From the NCBI RefSeq assembly GCF_036711975.1, contig NC_091972.1, positions 11,971,001-12,035,000 on the forward strand: 64,000 bases of DNA, read 5' to 3'. Within the stretch, counting starts at the first letter, position 1. Each line of letters opens with the position of its first letter. This DNA is from Onthophagus taurus. Its lineage: Eukaryota; Arthropoda; Insecta; Coleoptera; Scarabaeidae. The notes below the pieces were generated by a model. That model did not search any database. It was not told the DNA's origin and saw nothing but the letters and a program-made list of their open reading frames with translations. Position numbers and translations under genes: made by a program. Positions 34,784-46,899 of this stretch are shown here, piece by piece.

Positions 34784-37700
34784 TTAATTTGAATCTGAAT
34801 CACCACCAATTTGTTTCCTATAATTAACACGACTTTTTTTAATTCTTTTCTTAAATTTATCCTGTTTACGACATTCATCCTCAGAACTATTTTCATTATA
34901 ATTAATATTCGATGACGAAGCCATTGTATTACTTCTCAATGTACGCTTCGTTCTTCCTGAAGAACTCGCATTATTATTAATACTAACAACATCATTCTGA
35001 TGAAATTTTCTTTTTCTTCTAACCGATGTCGTACACCTATGATTACGATCACTATCACTCATCGAACTATCACTTTCATAATTATCCTTATTTACACTCG
35101 TATTATTATTATTATTAATACCATCATCACAATCTTGTTGTAAAGTTGATGTTGATGCATGTTGCTCTATATTTCCGTTTGAAGGGTTAGTGGCGCTACC
35201 TCCATTCGTTACTTGAACCATATTTATATAAATACGACCCCTACTACCATTTAAAGGAGTTGGAATTACATCAACAAGATTATTTTCAATGTTATCATTT
35301 GTCTCTGTACAACCGTTTAATGTTGATTCTTCATCAGAATCTTGATCAATCACACGGAAGACAACTGAACTATGATGAGTAGTTTCTGTAATTCCTGTAC
35401 TTGTACTTGGAACATCTAATGATGATGATGGTGATGGATTTTGATGGTTTTCTCGATTAGTTTGTGATCTGGTTCGATATTTTCTTTCAACGACTTGATT
35501 TTCTGTCAACTTTTTATTGTGTTTTGTTGATTTTAATGAGGTGGTTACTGGAGGTGGTGGTGGTGGAAGACATTTTGACGCATTTCGACACGATGTTCGT
35601 TTTTTTAAAGAGAGACCGTTATTTTTCTTAAATTTGCAACTACTTCCAGGACAGTTTTTGAATTTGTTTAGTTTTCTTCGATATTTGCTATCTGAGGATG
35701 GATATCTATAAAAATGAAGATAAATTAAAATTTAAAATCTTAATATTGGCACGATTTTTATGTATTTACCTTAATACTAAACTGGAAGACCTTCTGTGTG
35801 CCATTTTAGCAAGTTTATGTTTCTTCTGGGAAATAAGCTGTGCTATTTTATTTGGTTTGTGTTTTTTAAGCAACTCCTCCGCATTTCGCTTACATTTAAG
35901 CAACGATTGCCATGAGTTGCGAATCATTTCCTTTTATGGCAAAGATAAAGATCAATATTATGAAATTTGTTAGTCAACTCAACTAACCTGAGATTGTTTA
36001 TCACTATCACTATCGGATGAATACGTATCTTCAGATAAGCTATTCCAAGCCTGTATTTCCGTTTGGATTAATGAATCGAAAAATGCCATCATCCTAAGAT
36101 CTTCTTGTGTCGACTGGTCACTATAATCGTGGGATATTCTCTACATAATAAAATTAAATTAATATTTCATCCCCATTAAAATCTTGTATATCTCGCTTAC
36201 CGTCGAATTATGACCGACAATATACACATAATCATCCTTGGAATAAACATTTCTTTGTGGATCTTGATGTTCTTTTAATAAAGAGCCATTCCATGTTCCA
36301 ACGGGAACTGCACTCCACAACTACACAATAAAATTGAATCAGTTAGGTATGGACAGAAGTAGATGTGGATGGAGAAGAAACGAGTGGTGGGATAGTGAAT
36401 GCTATGTTACCAGAAAGGAGGCAAGAAGATAGATGAGGTGGAAAAAAGGTATAAAGGGAAAAGCGTTTGAGGTTCAATACAGGGAAGCAAGGAGGAAATA
36501 TAAAAAGGTATGTATGTAGAGCAAAGAAAGCAAATAAAAGGGGCAGAAACACATAAATAGAAAGAGAAAGAAGCTGGAAACAGTAACTAGCAGGATATCT
36601 GTGAGTTGTTGGAAAGGACATCTCATGCAGTTCTTAGAAGGATGTGAAGACTAGCAGAAGAGCGATGTGTATTCCAGGGGCGTAACTTAGCAACTTTCGC
36701 AAATTCAGCAACTTGAATCCCGATTTGCTGGATTTCGAAAGTGCGCAAATTTTTTTCATTTCTTCAGTCTCAAATACTAAGTCATTTAAGCGACACACAA
36801 ATTAAAGCAAAAGCAAATTGCCATCAAGAAAAATATCACAACGATTAAGTGCCGCTTTTGCTCTTCAGCTTCTGTTCAAAAAAAACTTTGATTTGAATTA
36901 TCTAATTTGAAAACTATTAGGGAATCATTACAACCAGTTCTAGTAAAATATTCCGATTTAAGTTCTAGTTTTACTGAAGTTGTATCTGTTTTTATTCTAT
37001 TTATGACTCTACCAGTAACCGTTGCAAGTAATGAACGCTCATTTTCTAAGCTAAAGTTGCTTAAAAATTTCATGCGTACTACTATGACTCAGACGCGTCT
37101 AATGACTTTAGGTTTATTGGTCATTAAAGCTAAGGAAGTTGAGAAAATCGACGTAAAAGAGCTTGTACGAGCTTTTGCGGATCATAAACTCCGAAGAAAA
37201 CATTTTTGAATAATTTTTTTTTAAATTAAATTTATTTTCTAATGACTTTTATGCAATATTATTTTAATTATGTATTTTAGTTATTTACTGCCTTATAAAA
37301 ATGTTCTATTTTTCTTTATATTTTTATGTGTATTGTTATTGTTATGATCGTTACTTTTTACATACAATACAGTAAATTTACTAATACGTTAGTTTTTTTA
37401 GCATATGAGTTAGGGGGCCCCTGATTTGAAGTTACGCCCTGGTGTATTCGCAGAACTGTTAGGAACTACACCCTTGAACCAAAACAGATCTATTATACAG
37501 GATGTGTCAAATGTCTGGAATATATAGCCAATAACTTCGCCATTTGTGGTTTTAAAGAAAATGTTTCAAATAAAAAAATCTTTATTAATTGTGGAGCATT
37601 TTTTGGCGATACTTGCTTGTTTACATTGTTCTTTGTTTCGTTGCTATGGCAACCAACATTGTTATATTAAATAGGATGCATATGTTTTTTTGCACATTTT

Positions 37701-40700
37701 AATAGAGGATAAATCCCTCTACGCTATAAACATAATAAATCATATGGTTGTAACGCCGTTGACAGCTTTAAATGTCAAAAAATTGACAGTTTACTTGTAT
37801 TTGAAACATTTTTCTTTAAAACCACAAATGGCGAAGTTATTGGCTATATTCCAGACATTTGACACACCTTGTATAAGAATAGCTCTACTGGTGAACACTG
37901 TGGAAGGAGTTGGAGGGTAGAGATAGAGCTGTAGAAATGCTGGAACAGTGTGTTCAGGTGGAAGAGGGGAGATACAATAATAAGTATAACGTCATAACAA
38001 CAGAAGAAACTCCGGAGTATTTCATGAAGCAGAGTATAGGGAAGGAAAAACGAGTCAATTGATCATATGCTATGGTGTTAATGGTGTGACTATTTGAGGG
38101 GGGAGGTATGGAGTAGTAGCGCTTACTGGATGGAGAGGAGCGACCGTGGTTGGCGGAGATAATGAGGATGAGAAAGATGTGTTTTAATTGCATATACGCA
38201 GATTATATACAATAAAAGACATTATACAGAGAGAGTCAGAAAAAAGGGAAAATCCGAATATCGGAGATACTAGACAGCAAAATATGACGATTTAACCTAA
38301 CATCTCTTATACAAATGTCGGTGGTTTTTGAAAGTTAAATTCTTATTTCGAAATTTCTTGATAATTTTGAAGCTTTTTATACTATTAAAATAAAATTTGG
38401 TAGTTTAATGTTTTTGAGCATGAGAAATACTCGTAGAGGGCGCTGGATACACACTACTCGTTGATATATCTAATCATGACTATTTTGTCAGTTGTGGTAT
38501 GATGAATTACTTGTACAATTCCATACAAAAAAGGTAGTCTTGCTTATATTGTCTAAGTCTACTGGTTTCCAAGTCATCTGCTTTTATTTGTTTGAAAGTA
38601 ATTTTTTTCTTAAACATTTAAAATCAATAACACACAGTAACTATAGCAATCAGTATCGATAATAATCAATAACAATAGAATTTAAAGTAAATTTTCGAAG
38701 TGTGCACCATTAACCTCAACACATTTTACAATTCGCTTTTTTAAGTATCATATAATATCAAATAACATTTGATCATTATTTCGAATTGCAGTCGCGGCAT
38801 CTTGAATTTTTCACCTCAGATCCTCGCTCGAATTAATTTTGTTTTGTACACCATATCTTTCATTTGTGACCATATTGAAAAATCCAGTGAATTTAAATTT
38901 GGACTTCTCGGTGGCCATGCATATTCACTTCGACGACCAATCCAACAATGCGGAAAATGTTTGTAAAATAACGTGGTGGCGCACCGTCCTGTATAAACCA
39001 CATGTCTTCTTTTAGCGTCTGGTAGGCCATGTAAAAGCTCGTATAGATGATCTTCAAGAAAACTTAAATACACACGTCTATTTAATTTGGGAGGAAATTC
39101 AAATGGACCAATGAAAAAATTGGATATTACACCACATCAAATATTTACATTAAACTCGTGTTGAAAGTGTCTTTCCCTCGCAGCATGTGGATTTACGAAA
39201 TCCCATAAGTGATTGTTTTTCCAGTTGAAAACACTCCGTCTTGTAAACGTCCCTTTATCAGTGAACAGAATCTTGTTAGAAAACTTTTCATTTTCGAGTA
39301 ATTTGTTTTGTAACAAGTGGGTAATATAGGCGTGCTGCATGATCTTGCGGTAATAAGTTTTGAACGGGAGTATAATGATATGGCCGAATTTTTTCTTTCT
39401 TTAAAACTACACACTGATAATTGTTGTTTTGTTGGGTACTTATAGATGAATTTTCTGCAACTCGAACCATTGATACTTTTAAGACGAAAAGATCCCATTT
39501 CGCCAAGACGATTGTACAGATTCCTAAATGACTTATGATTAGGTTGCCTTCGATTTGGATATAACTCCAAATATCTTCAGGCTGCTACTAAACCATTAAA
39601 ATTGGTTTCAGCAAAACAACAAATCATATCTCGCATCACTACTAGAAAACTCATTATGTCGTGACATCTTCAAGTTGGTAATAACTTTATTGTTGGTAAA
39701 GATGATTATTGCAATTGTCGAAACATAAGCGGAAAAATAAGTTATCTTTCCTTGTTCAAAAATAAAAATTTTAGAAGCAAAATGTGCTTTACTAATGATT
39801 TATGCTATTTTTTGTAATTCGCGTTTTCATCCTTTTTTTTTATCAAAAATGTAGCAGTTGGTAACACCGTAACACTTGAAAATAAAAATTTGAATTGACA
39901 ATTAAAAATAGTCAGTGAAACACAAAATGTATTCACCTGAAAAAAAATTTATATACATATCTCCCAAAATAAGAGAAATTGCTCGAGAAAATAAGAGAGT
40001 TGAATGTCCTCATCATTGTGGACCTTGTATTTGATGCTAAGAACGTATTTAAACATCCATAGACAAAATTGTCACATTGACAACTAGAAAAATTAATGAG
40101 CCAATGTCACCATCTTGAACTGGTTCCATAAAATGTTACTAAAATCTCATTTCAGCATCGCATGCTGTAAGGAGTCTCATTACAGCACCCGTTTGAGTAC
40201 AGGGTGTCCCAATTTCGATGTCCGCATAGGCTATCTCCGAAACTAAAAGAGATAGAAAAAAAGTAGCTTACATGTCATGATCTCGTTTTTCGAGAAAATG
40301 CTAATGCCGAAAACTCCGAACAGCTATCGTCTTTTGTTTTCGTCCTATCGGCAAAAACTGAAAATTATGCGAAAACGACAATCGCGAATATCTCACTTAT
40401 TATCAAAGATGGAGTATTATAAATAAAACATTATATGGGCAACTTTTTACGAAGAATTCAGTGGCGTAGGTAGAATTTTTTTCCCATTTTTTATTTTCGA
40501 GATTTTTGACGTAACTTTATTTTTTTAAATGGAAACCGTAGTTGGCTATGACCTAAAATAATTTGTTATTTTCTTCTGATAACAAATATATATAGTTTGT
40601 GGGGCATATTTCTTATAGTTATTGAATAATTAACAAAAATTCATTTTGTTCTATCTAAACATAATGTATGTATTTAAAAGTTAATGTTGCTATGGTGATA

Positions 40701-43700
40701 ACCATACATACTATGATGGAACATAATGTATCAAATAATTGCCAAAGTTTGTATTTAAAAATTCGATAACAACTCTGGCATTATGAGCTGGTATGATGCA
40801 CCAGCATGTTAGGTGTCAAAGTATAACAAAACTAAATAAAACTTTACAATGAACTTCGAAAATTATGAAAATGTAACATGATGGAATGCTATATGTTATC
40901 AGATAAGAATGCGACGTTAGCCGCGGAATTATATTTCACAAAGTATTCGGAAAGAAGACAACCGCACGGAAGAACCTTCAGCCGGTTAGCAGAAAGTTTA
41001 ATAGATTTTTGGTCCATCCCCAAACCACGTGCAAAAACATACCAAAATGGCCTGCAAGAGGATGAAGTCAATGTGTTGGCTTCACTTGCGATAAATCCAT
41101 CAACATCTTGCAGAGAAATTGAACAAGACGTCTGACCCAAAAACCGCTGCTTCCGAATATGAAAGAAAAATATGTATAAACTATACAAAGCGGGCCTAAC
41201 TCATTATTTACGTGCAGGAGATGTCAATCTAAGATTAGAATTTTGTAGATGATATTTAGAAAAATTAAATAATCTGCTGTTTGTTCAAAATGTCATCTGG
41301 ACCAATGAAGTCTCTGAGTGTTCAAAGAAGGTTAAGGTTCAATGTATGGTGTGCCCTTTTAGATAATAGAATGTTGGCATATAGTATCTACCATAAAAAC
41401 TTAAACTCAGGTAATACCTCAATATATCAAGGCAGCACATTGTGCCTTTGGTCGACAATTTACCATTAAATAAGTCTCAAATGATATATTTTCAATATGA
41501 CGGAGCACCAGCACATAATGCTAGAGTTGTCAGTGAATTTTTAAGTACTACTACAAACTTTGGCAATAATTGGAAACAATGGGCACGTTCAGCCGGTGTC
41601 AACTGTTAAGTTGCTATATTAGCAGTCGCGGCTGAACGATATGCTAAGTCAGCGCTGTTACGCAGCAGTTTAGTAAATATCTCAGCGTAAGTAATCTGCA
41701 CTTAGTTTGTCAGCGGTTGTGAAATTCTAGGTTAGGATTAATATTTTTTGTTCCTCCCCTTTAATTTTGAAAACTGGCAGAACTGTATAAAATGAAATGA
41801 GCCTTAAAATCAACATCATCATCCATTATCTCTTGTAATAACACAAAATTTTCAAAAATATTATTGTTGGCCATAGTTTTAGGTTATGCTGAACTGCTAA
41901 TTCTCAATTGCTTGTTCAGCCGATTTCGTTCCGCTGTATTAAAGCTCATACAACTAGCTGACTGATTTAATTCAACTGTTGACACCTGCTGACACCTGCT
42001 GAACGTACCCAATGTTTTCCATCGTGGCATTGTTATCACCATAACAACATTAAGTTTTAAATACATACAATAGTTTTAGAAAGAACAACAAAAATTGATA
42101 CATTATGTTCCATCATAGTATGTATGGTTATCACCATAGCAACATTAACTTTTAAATACATACATTAGTTTTAGATAGAACAAAATGAATTTTTGTTAAT
42201 TATTCAATAACTATAAGAAATATACCCCACAAACTATATATATTTGTTATCAGAAGAAAATAAAAAATTATTTTAGGTCATAGCCACTATGGTTTCCATT
42301 TAAAAAAATAAAGTTATGTCTCAAATCTCGAAAATAAAAGATGGGAAAAAAATTCTACCTACGCCACTGAATTCTTCGTAAAAAGTTGCCCATATAATGT
42401 TTTATTTATAATACTCCATCTTTGATAATAAGTGAGATATTCGCGATTGTCGTTTTCGCAAAATTTTCAGTTTTTGCCGATAGGGCGAAAACAAAAGACG
42501 ATAGCTGTTCGCAGTTTTCGGCATTAGCATTTTCTCGAAAAACGAGATCATGACATGTAAGCTACTTTTTTTCTATCTCTTTTAGTTTCGGAGATAGCCT
42601 ATGTGGACATCGAAATTGGGACACCTGTACTGTAATAGGTTTCATTACCGTCACAAAGTACATTTAAACATTTAAAAGTAAATAATTCGAAACTGGTAGA
42701 TCTAGACAATTTCAATAAGAGTAACTCATGCTTGAAAACAAAAAACTTCAAAATTATCAAGAAATTTCGAAATAAGATTTTAACTTTGAACACTTTGTAC
42801 CTGGAAAATATGTACACTTTGTTAATATTAATTATCCTACGACGTCATCATTGCAAGTATGCAACCAATATCACAGTATTCGTACATAATACTAATACAT
42901 GCTTGCACGGTTGCATACTTGCAATAATGACGTAGGATACGACAATTAATTAACACACTGAATAAGACGATGTTTGATTAAATCGTCATATTTTGGTGTC
43001 TCCAGTGTTATGATTTCCCACTCTTTCTGACTCACCCTCTATATACAGTCAGATTATGTTAATAAATCATCTTAATTACCTTAACCATTTTTTCAACTCC
43101 AGAAGACGCAATAAAATTATTATGTTTATTATAACGAACTTGGTTAACGATTGATCTATGACCCTGTAAAACAACATGAGGTTCGCCCCATTCCACCAAA
43201 GTATTTTGAGTATCCGGAACACGCCACATATATAAACTAAAATCATCAGAACCACTTAAAACGTATTCATCATCACTGCCGGCGAAACAACATGTCTTCA
43301 TTGTGCATGAATTATAATATTGTGGATGATAAAATTGACAAAGAGCATTAGGATTGTGCGTTTCGTATAGAACTGGAGGTAATCTTCTTCGTAGAGCCAA
43401 AATTCGGCTTCCAGATGAGTTAAAACATGCACTTATTCCGCTTACTCTTCCTGCATTTCGATCATAAATTAAAAGCTCTCTGAAAATTAAAAAAAAATAA
43501 TATAGGGTAATTTTTTGATTAAAATAATTTTCTTATTTCTTTGTTTACTTTTTTGTTATGCGACAATCCCATAACGCGATTCCTTCATCGGCGTTTGATG
43601 TGACTAATAATCTTGGATTTAGTGGATGAAATACTACAGAATGAAATCCTGACGATTCCTTGGCGAGAATGATTGGTTCTACAACGATAAATATAAAAGA

Positions 43701-44627
43701 TTTCAATTAAAATGTTTTCCTTTTCAAATCAAAACCTGGTTCATGTTCTCGTATATCGTAGATTAGAACACGACCATCATCACCAGCGGTTGCAAGAACA
43801 TTATCATCCTGCGGGTTTACACTTAAGCCATAAACAGGATTTCTATGCGGTAATTTCATTACCAATTGACCACTAAAAATAATAATAAATAAATAATATA
43901 AGTAAGGTTACATTTTGGATGAAATTTAAAATGACATTTACAAATTGTGGGGTTTCTACTTTATCGACATTTTTTGGACTTTTAGTTGTCATTTTAAATT
44001 TGAAATATAAATGCAAATTTATTTTAAAAAATATTCTACATTAGATTCATTTTTAATTTTATTTATATTTTAAAATTTTTTAAATTAAAAAAATTAATTT
44101 TGTTATACTTACGTTTTGATATCGTGGACAATCACCTGATCGTCATTACCACCAGAAAATATTTTTGTATTGAATCTATCGAAAGCAAGACAAAAAATGT
44201 TGCTTGTATGATTGGTTTGCATAACAACGGGGGCCCCTTTATCATAAATCGCATCGGGAACAAACCACAGCAACACCCTCCTATCATCCCCACCTAAAAA
44301 TCATTAAGATTTTTCCTTAAAAAGAGTTAAAAAAAACACTTAATCACAAATATAAAAAATAAAACACACAATCTAATCAAGTTTACAATAAATTTAATGA
44401 ATAAAAATATTTATAAAAAATATCAACTTACCCGAAACCAAAAGATTACCTTCTTCGGAAAATTCTATAGCGTTAACACATCCATAATGGGCAAGAAGAT
44501 CCTTTCTGTATAAGTTCTTTGCATTTCGAAGCCGTTCCTTAAATAGTTTTTCTCTAATACGAGCCGAATCGTTATATTGCTGTTTGATAATGTAGTTGAT
44601 GGGGTTTATGTCCGAGGAACTAGCCAT
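34784..44627 (-). CDS. DCAF5: DCAF5/WDR22-type WD40 substrate receptor of CUL4-DDB1, 9 exons, 799 aa
   Basis: Exons in transcript order: 44627-44432, 44293-44113, 43872-43736, 43678-43549, 43479-43080, 36320-36201, 36140-35988, 35930-35770, 35705-34784. Phases agree throughout. The product is a DDB1- and CUL4-associated factor that should recruit substrates to a nuclear ubiquitin ligase. The N-terminal half is a WD40 propeller closely matching vertebrate DCAF5: NLYRKDLLAHYGCVNAIEFS, GGDDRRVLLW, NIFCLAFDRFNTKIFSGGND, LALRRRLPPVLYET, SGSDDFSLYMWR and HRSIVNQVRYN. Then comes the conserved ISHDYSDQSTQEDLRMMAFF near residue 391, followed by a long low-complexity tail rich in Ser, Asn and basic residues with a six-proline run. 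An in-frame upstream ATG at 44744 exists, but the chosen ATG is the one beside the conserved start. The intron 36321-43079 is 6.8 kb of nested transposons. Confidence 0.93.
36675..37441. mobile_element. Non-autonomous hAT element with 8-bp target duplication
   Basis: The ends CAGGGGCGTAACTT and AAGTTACGCCCTG are terminal inverted repeats. They are flanked on both sides by GTGTATTC (36667-36674 and 37442-37449), an exact 8-bp target-site duplication. The interior carries the C-terminal dimerisation part of a hAT transposase on the plus strand. Confidence 0.92.
36850..37209 (+). pseudogene. hAT transposase C-terminal fragment (ZMYM1-like)
   Basis: The reading FMTLPVTVASNERSFSKLKL, then LKNFMRTTMTQTRLMTLGLL and VRAFADHKLRRKHF followed by a stop, is the hATC dimerisation domain. 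The catalytic and BED regions are missing, since the element has only about 180 bases upstream. It lies within 36675-37441 and cannot move itself. Confidence 0.85.
37496..37873. mobile_element. 378-bp fold-back element
   Basis: TACAGGATGTGTCAAATGTC at the left and its inverse GACATTTGACACACCTTGTA at the right begin arms that stay complementary for about 80 bases (including TAACTTCGCCATTTGTGG). TA flanks fit Tc1/mariner-type insertion. No transposase. Confidence 0.8.
38740..39680 (-). pseudogene. Decayed DDE transposase (IS630/Tc1/mariner superfamily)
   Basis: Minus-strand pieces in three frames read ELYPNRRQPNHKSFRNLYNR (N-terminal helix), KILFTDKGTFTRRSVFNWKN (first catalytic Asp block), NPHAARERHFQHEFNVNI, YLSFLEDHLYELLHGLPDAK and CWIGRRSEYAWPPRSPNLNS, then LDFSIW (third catalytic block). 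Frameshifts separate the pieces. It belongs to a transposase type that is common in insects. Confidence 0.85.
40878..41560 (+). pseudogene. Transposase remnant of the nested element
   Basis: Plus-strand MMECYMLSDKNATLAAELYF, then TKYSERRQPHGRTFSRLAES, is the N-terminal domain of the same transposase type as at 38740-39680. Later pieces include FVQNVIWTNE and YFQYDGAPAHNARVVSEFL (the catalytic DGAPAH block). Stops and a truncation before the last catalytic block show that it is dead. Confidence 0.8.
41583..42012. mobile_element. Small inverted-repeat element inside the nested transposon
   Basis: GGGCACGTTCAGCCGGTGTC at the left is inverted at the right as GACACCTGCTGAACGTACCC, and AACTGTT/AACAGTT pair further in. 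It interrupts the transposase remnant. Confidence 0.55.
42812..42961. mobile_element. MITE, family member 2
   Basis: The arms carry GACGTCATCATTGCAAGTAT and the inverted ATACTTGCAATAATGACGT, as in the element at 26163-26333. It sits in the right arm of the outer transposon. Confidence 0.75.
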
Positions 44628-45480
44628 AATGAGAACCGCAGGGACACGGCAGGGTCTCTGGCACCGAGGAAAAAGTGGAAAACTCGCACACGTTGTCGTT
44701 GAAAATTTTTTTAGGTACGAACGTTCTACACGGAACACGGGCATACGTCAAATGCCTCGTATGTGTCAGGATCAGCTGTCTCGACGATGGTCAACTCGGC
44801 AAGTTTATACAACGTGATTCAACATGCGTGCGCTTGCCGCTTGCTACTCATTCAAATCAAATCGCTTTTTACCCCAGTACAATAATTATTATTATCAAAA
44901 GTGGCGAAATTCGTGTTACATTTCATTTCAAAATAATAAAATTTACAAACGAACTAGGTATTATCGTAAATAGAATATTATTTAAATTATTAATTTATTA
45001 TTACATTACTTAAAAAATATATTTGCATTGACAGTTTAATTGTCAATTTGACAAATAAGATAACCTACAAATTTGAATATCCAATAAATTAGAAATCTTT
45101 TAATACAAACTTTATGAAATAAAATTAATTTTACAAAATTAAATTCATTGTAATTAAAATGTAATAAGATAAATTAAATAATTTATGAAAATAAAATAAT
45201 TATGAAGTCATTGTGTTTTTAACTAAATGATTATTTTAGTAGATTTCGTGGGTGAATAAACCACAGTTAAAAACATATTTTGTGTAATTTATTTATAAAC
45301 ATTATTTGAATTATTAATTTTACTCTTATAAAGCATTATTTGATATGTTATTAATTTATTATGAACAAATGAAAGTTATAAACATTAAACTTTTATTTAG
45401 GTTGGTAGACCTTTCCAACATTTTCAAATATGAATTGGTTTAAGGTAGAATTTAAATATGTACTTTAAAAAGTACTGAAT
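44628..45480. other. DCAF5 promoter side and intergenic DNA
   Basis: The first 200 bases upstream of the DCAF5 ATG are less AT-rich than the rest and probably hold its 5' UTR and promoter. The open frames there on both strands look non-coding. 44890-45480 is AT-rich with nothing recognised. Confidence 0.4.
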
Positions 45481-45971
45481 GTTGCAAACAAAAGCAAGTT
45501 TGTTTGTCTAAGCAAAGACAGAATGATTAGACGATGCCCTACGAAATCTAGCTACAAGAACACTATAAAGTATATGTGGCATGATCACGGACGCCAAAAA
45601 AAGAATCACATCGAACTGATTCTGGGAGTTGGAGAACCAAATGGAAGAAAACTCAGAACTAGACTTAACTCCATGATGAAGAAATACCAAAAAAATCGAT
45701 AAAAGTCGAGTAAGAATGCAACATGGTTGTCGTGGAAAGAATTTGGAGTAAATCAAGGGAGATATTGACAAAGTCGTCAACGAACAATCAAAACAGAAGG
45801 AAACCATAATAACTATGCACCCTGTACAAGGAAAACACAGAACAGAACAAATCTATCTAATACATGGATTTACAAATACATAGAATTTGAAAGAAAGAAG
45901 TTATTAAATAGATAAACATATGCAATAAAAGAATACATCCTGGAAAAGAATGAACTGAAATGGATTCAAAA
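45481..45971. other. Probable transposon-derived sequence
   Basis: Less AT-rich than its surroundings, with scattered short frames and stops. It continues on the other side of the MITE at 45972-46443, so the MITE inserted into it. No family assigned. Confidence 0.3.
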
Positions 45972-46443
45972 CTTTGATTATATATAATATGGATTGAGCC
46001 AACGAGAGAGATAGCTTGCGCAAGGTGATCGAACCGAGATAGACATAGAAGCGTACTGACATATAATGAGCGTGCGTTAATTTTGGCGGTAAATTTAAAA
46101 CAAAATTAATATATGAAAAAAGAAAAAAAAATAAAATAAAATTTCCTTATTATTTATAATACTTACAGGTGATGTGAAACTGTATTATCGCGAACTTTGC
46201 ACACGAAACAATACATTTTTAAACATAACGGTGTGACTGGCTGTGACACAACAAAATGATAAACGTCAAATGAAAGTGGTTTGACACTTTTGTGCGCATG
46301 CGCCCGTCTGTTTAGTACCGTTTTATGTCTATCTTTGTTACACTTTCACATTATCGCTTTCCATCTGCGTCTATTCACCTTGAGCCACATTTTTGTTAGT
46401 AGATATATTCAGTTAGCTCAATCCATATTATATATAATCAAAG
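45972..46443. mobile_element. 472-bp MITE with 8-bp target duplication (hAT-like)
   Basis: The ends CTTTGATTATATATAATATG and CATATTATATATAATCAAAG are perfect inverted repeats continuing into GATTGAGC. ATTCAAAA flanks both sides as an 8-bp target duplication, which fits a hAT-type origin. The interior shares TTTTGGCGGTAAATTTAAA with the element at 170-577. Confidence 0.85.
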
Positions 46444-46899
46444 ATTCAAAATATAATACTTGTCAGGATACACATGAAAGAAAAATAGATTAATGAGATA
46501 GCAAAAAAATTGACGGAACACACCAGACAAAAAGTTCAGACATGGCAAACAACGGATATAATGATATCACGTCGGAACTATGAAAACATGAAGTCACATG
46601 AAAAAAGAAATCACCAATACCTGACCGAGGCAGAAATGAAACGATTAAAGAAAAAACAGCTGAAAATACATGGACCAGAAGTTTTGGATTGGTTTGCTTC
46701 GAGCTTACATTAAGTAGGTATGGAATTAGGTTGGATTTCCACAACCCATTGCTGAAAAATGACCGTTGCTTTATTATAGAGCTGCATTGTTTTGAGGTTG
46801 CATTGGCTTCCTGTGTAGATGAGATACATTGTGATTCAGTTTCATTACGATTAGATTCGACCATTTTGTGTTGGTTTGGTCATGGCTTGCCAGAATATA

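Larger units (their letters stand above)
36345..38215 (+). pseudogene. Non-LTR retrotransposon fragment, split by two later insertions
   Basis: The plus strand reads RNEWWDSECYVTRKEARR near 36375 (the WWDxEC motif between endonuclease and RT), then FEVQYREARRKYKKVCM. The G/A-rich sequence resumes at 37442-37495 and 37880-38210, after a hAT element and a fold-back element. Composition and motifs match the family at 16400-17340. Confidence 0.6.
40198..42629. mobile_element. Nested transposon with about 540-bp terminal inverted repeats
   Basis: It begins TACAGGGTGTCCCAATTTCG and ends with the inverse CGAAATTGGGACACCTGTA. The arms 40198-40738 and 42093-42629 are complementary almost throughout, for example ATAGTATGTATGGTTATCAC and its inverse. 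A TA target is seen at both sides. The middle holds a plus-strand transposase remnant and a further small inverted-repeat element at about 41583-42012. Confidence 0.9.
38224..43045. mobile_element. Outer DDE transposon in the DCAF5 intron, with later insertions
   Basis: The left end GAGAGTCAGAAAAAAGGGAA and the inverted right end TTTCTGACTCACCCTC begin inverted arms. The arms share AAAATATGACGATTTAA (38278 and about 42995) and ATTATCAAGAAATTTCGAAA (inverse at 38345, direct at 42752). A minus-strand transposase remnant lies inside (38740-39680). Two more inverted-repeat elements lie inside it (40198-42629 and 42812-42961), the latter within its right arm. Confidence 0.75.

Noticed and set aside
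44596-45013. Plus-strand frames overlapping the DCAF5 start region
   Set aside because: They run antisense through the DCAF5 first exon and 5' region. They have no start context, no domain and no continuation.
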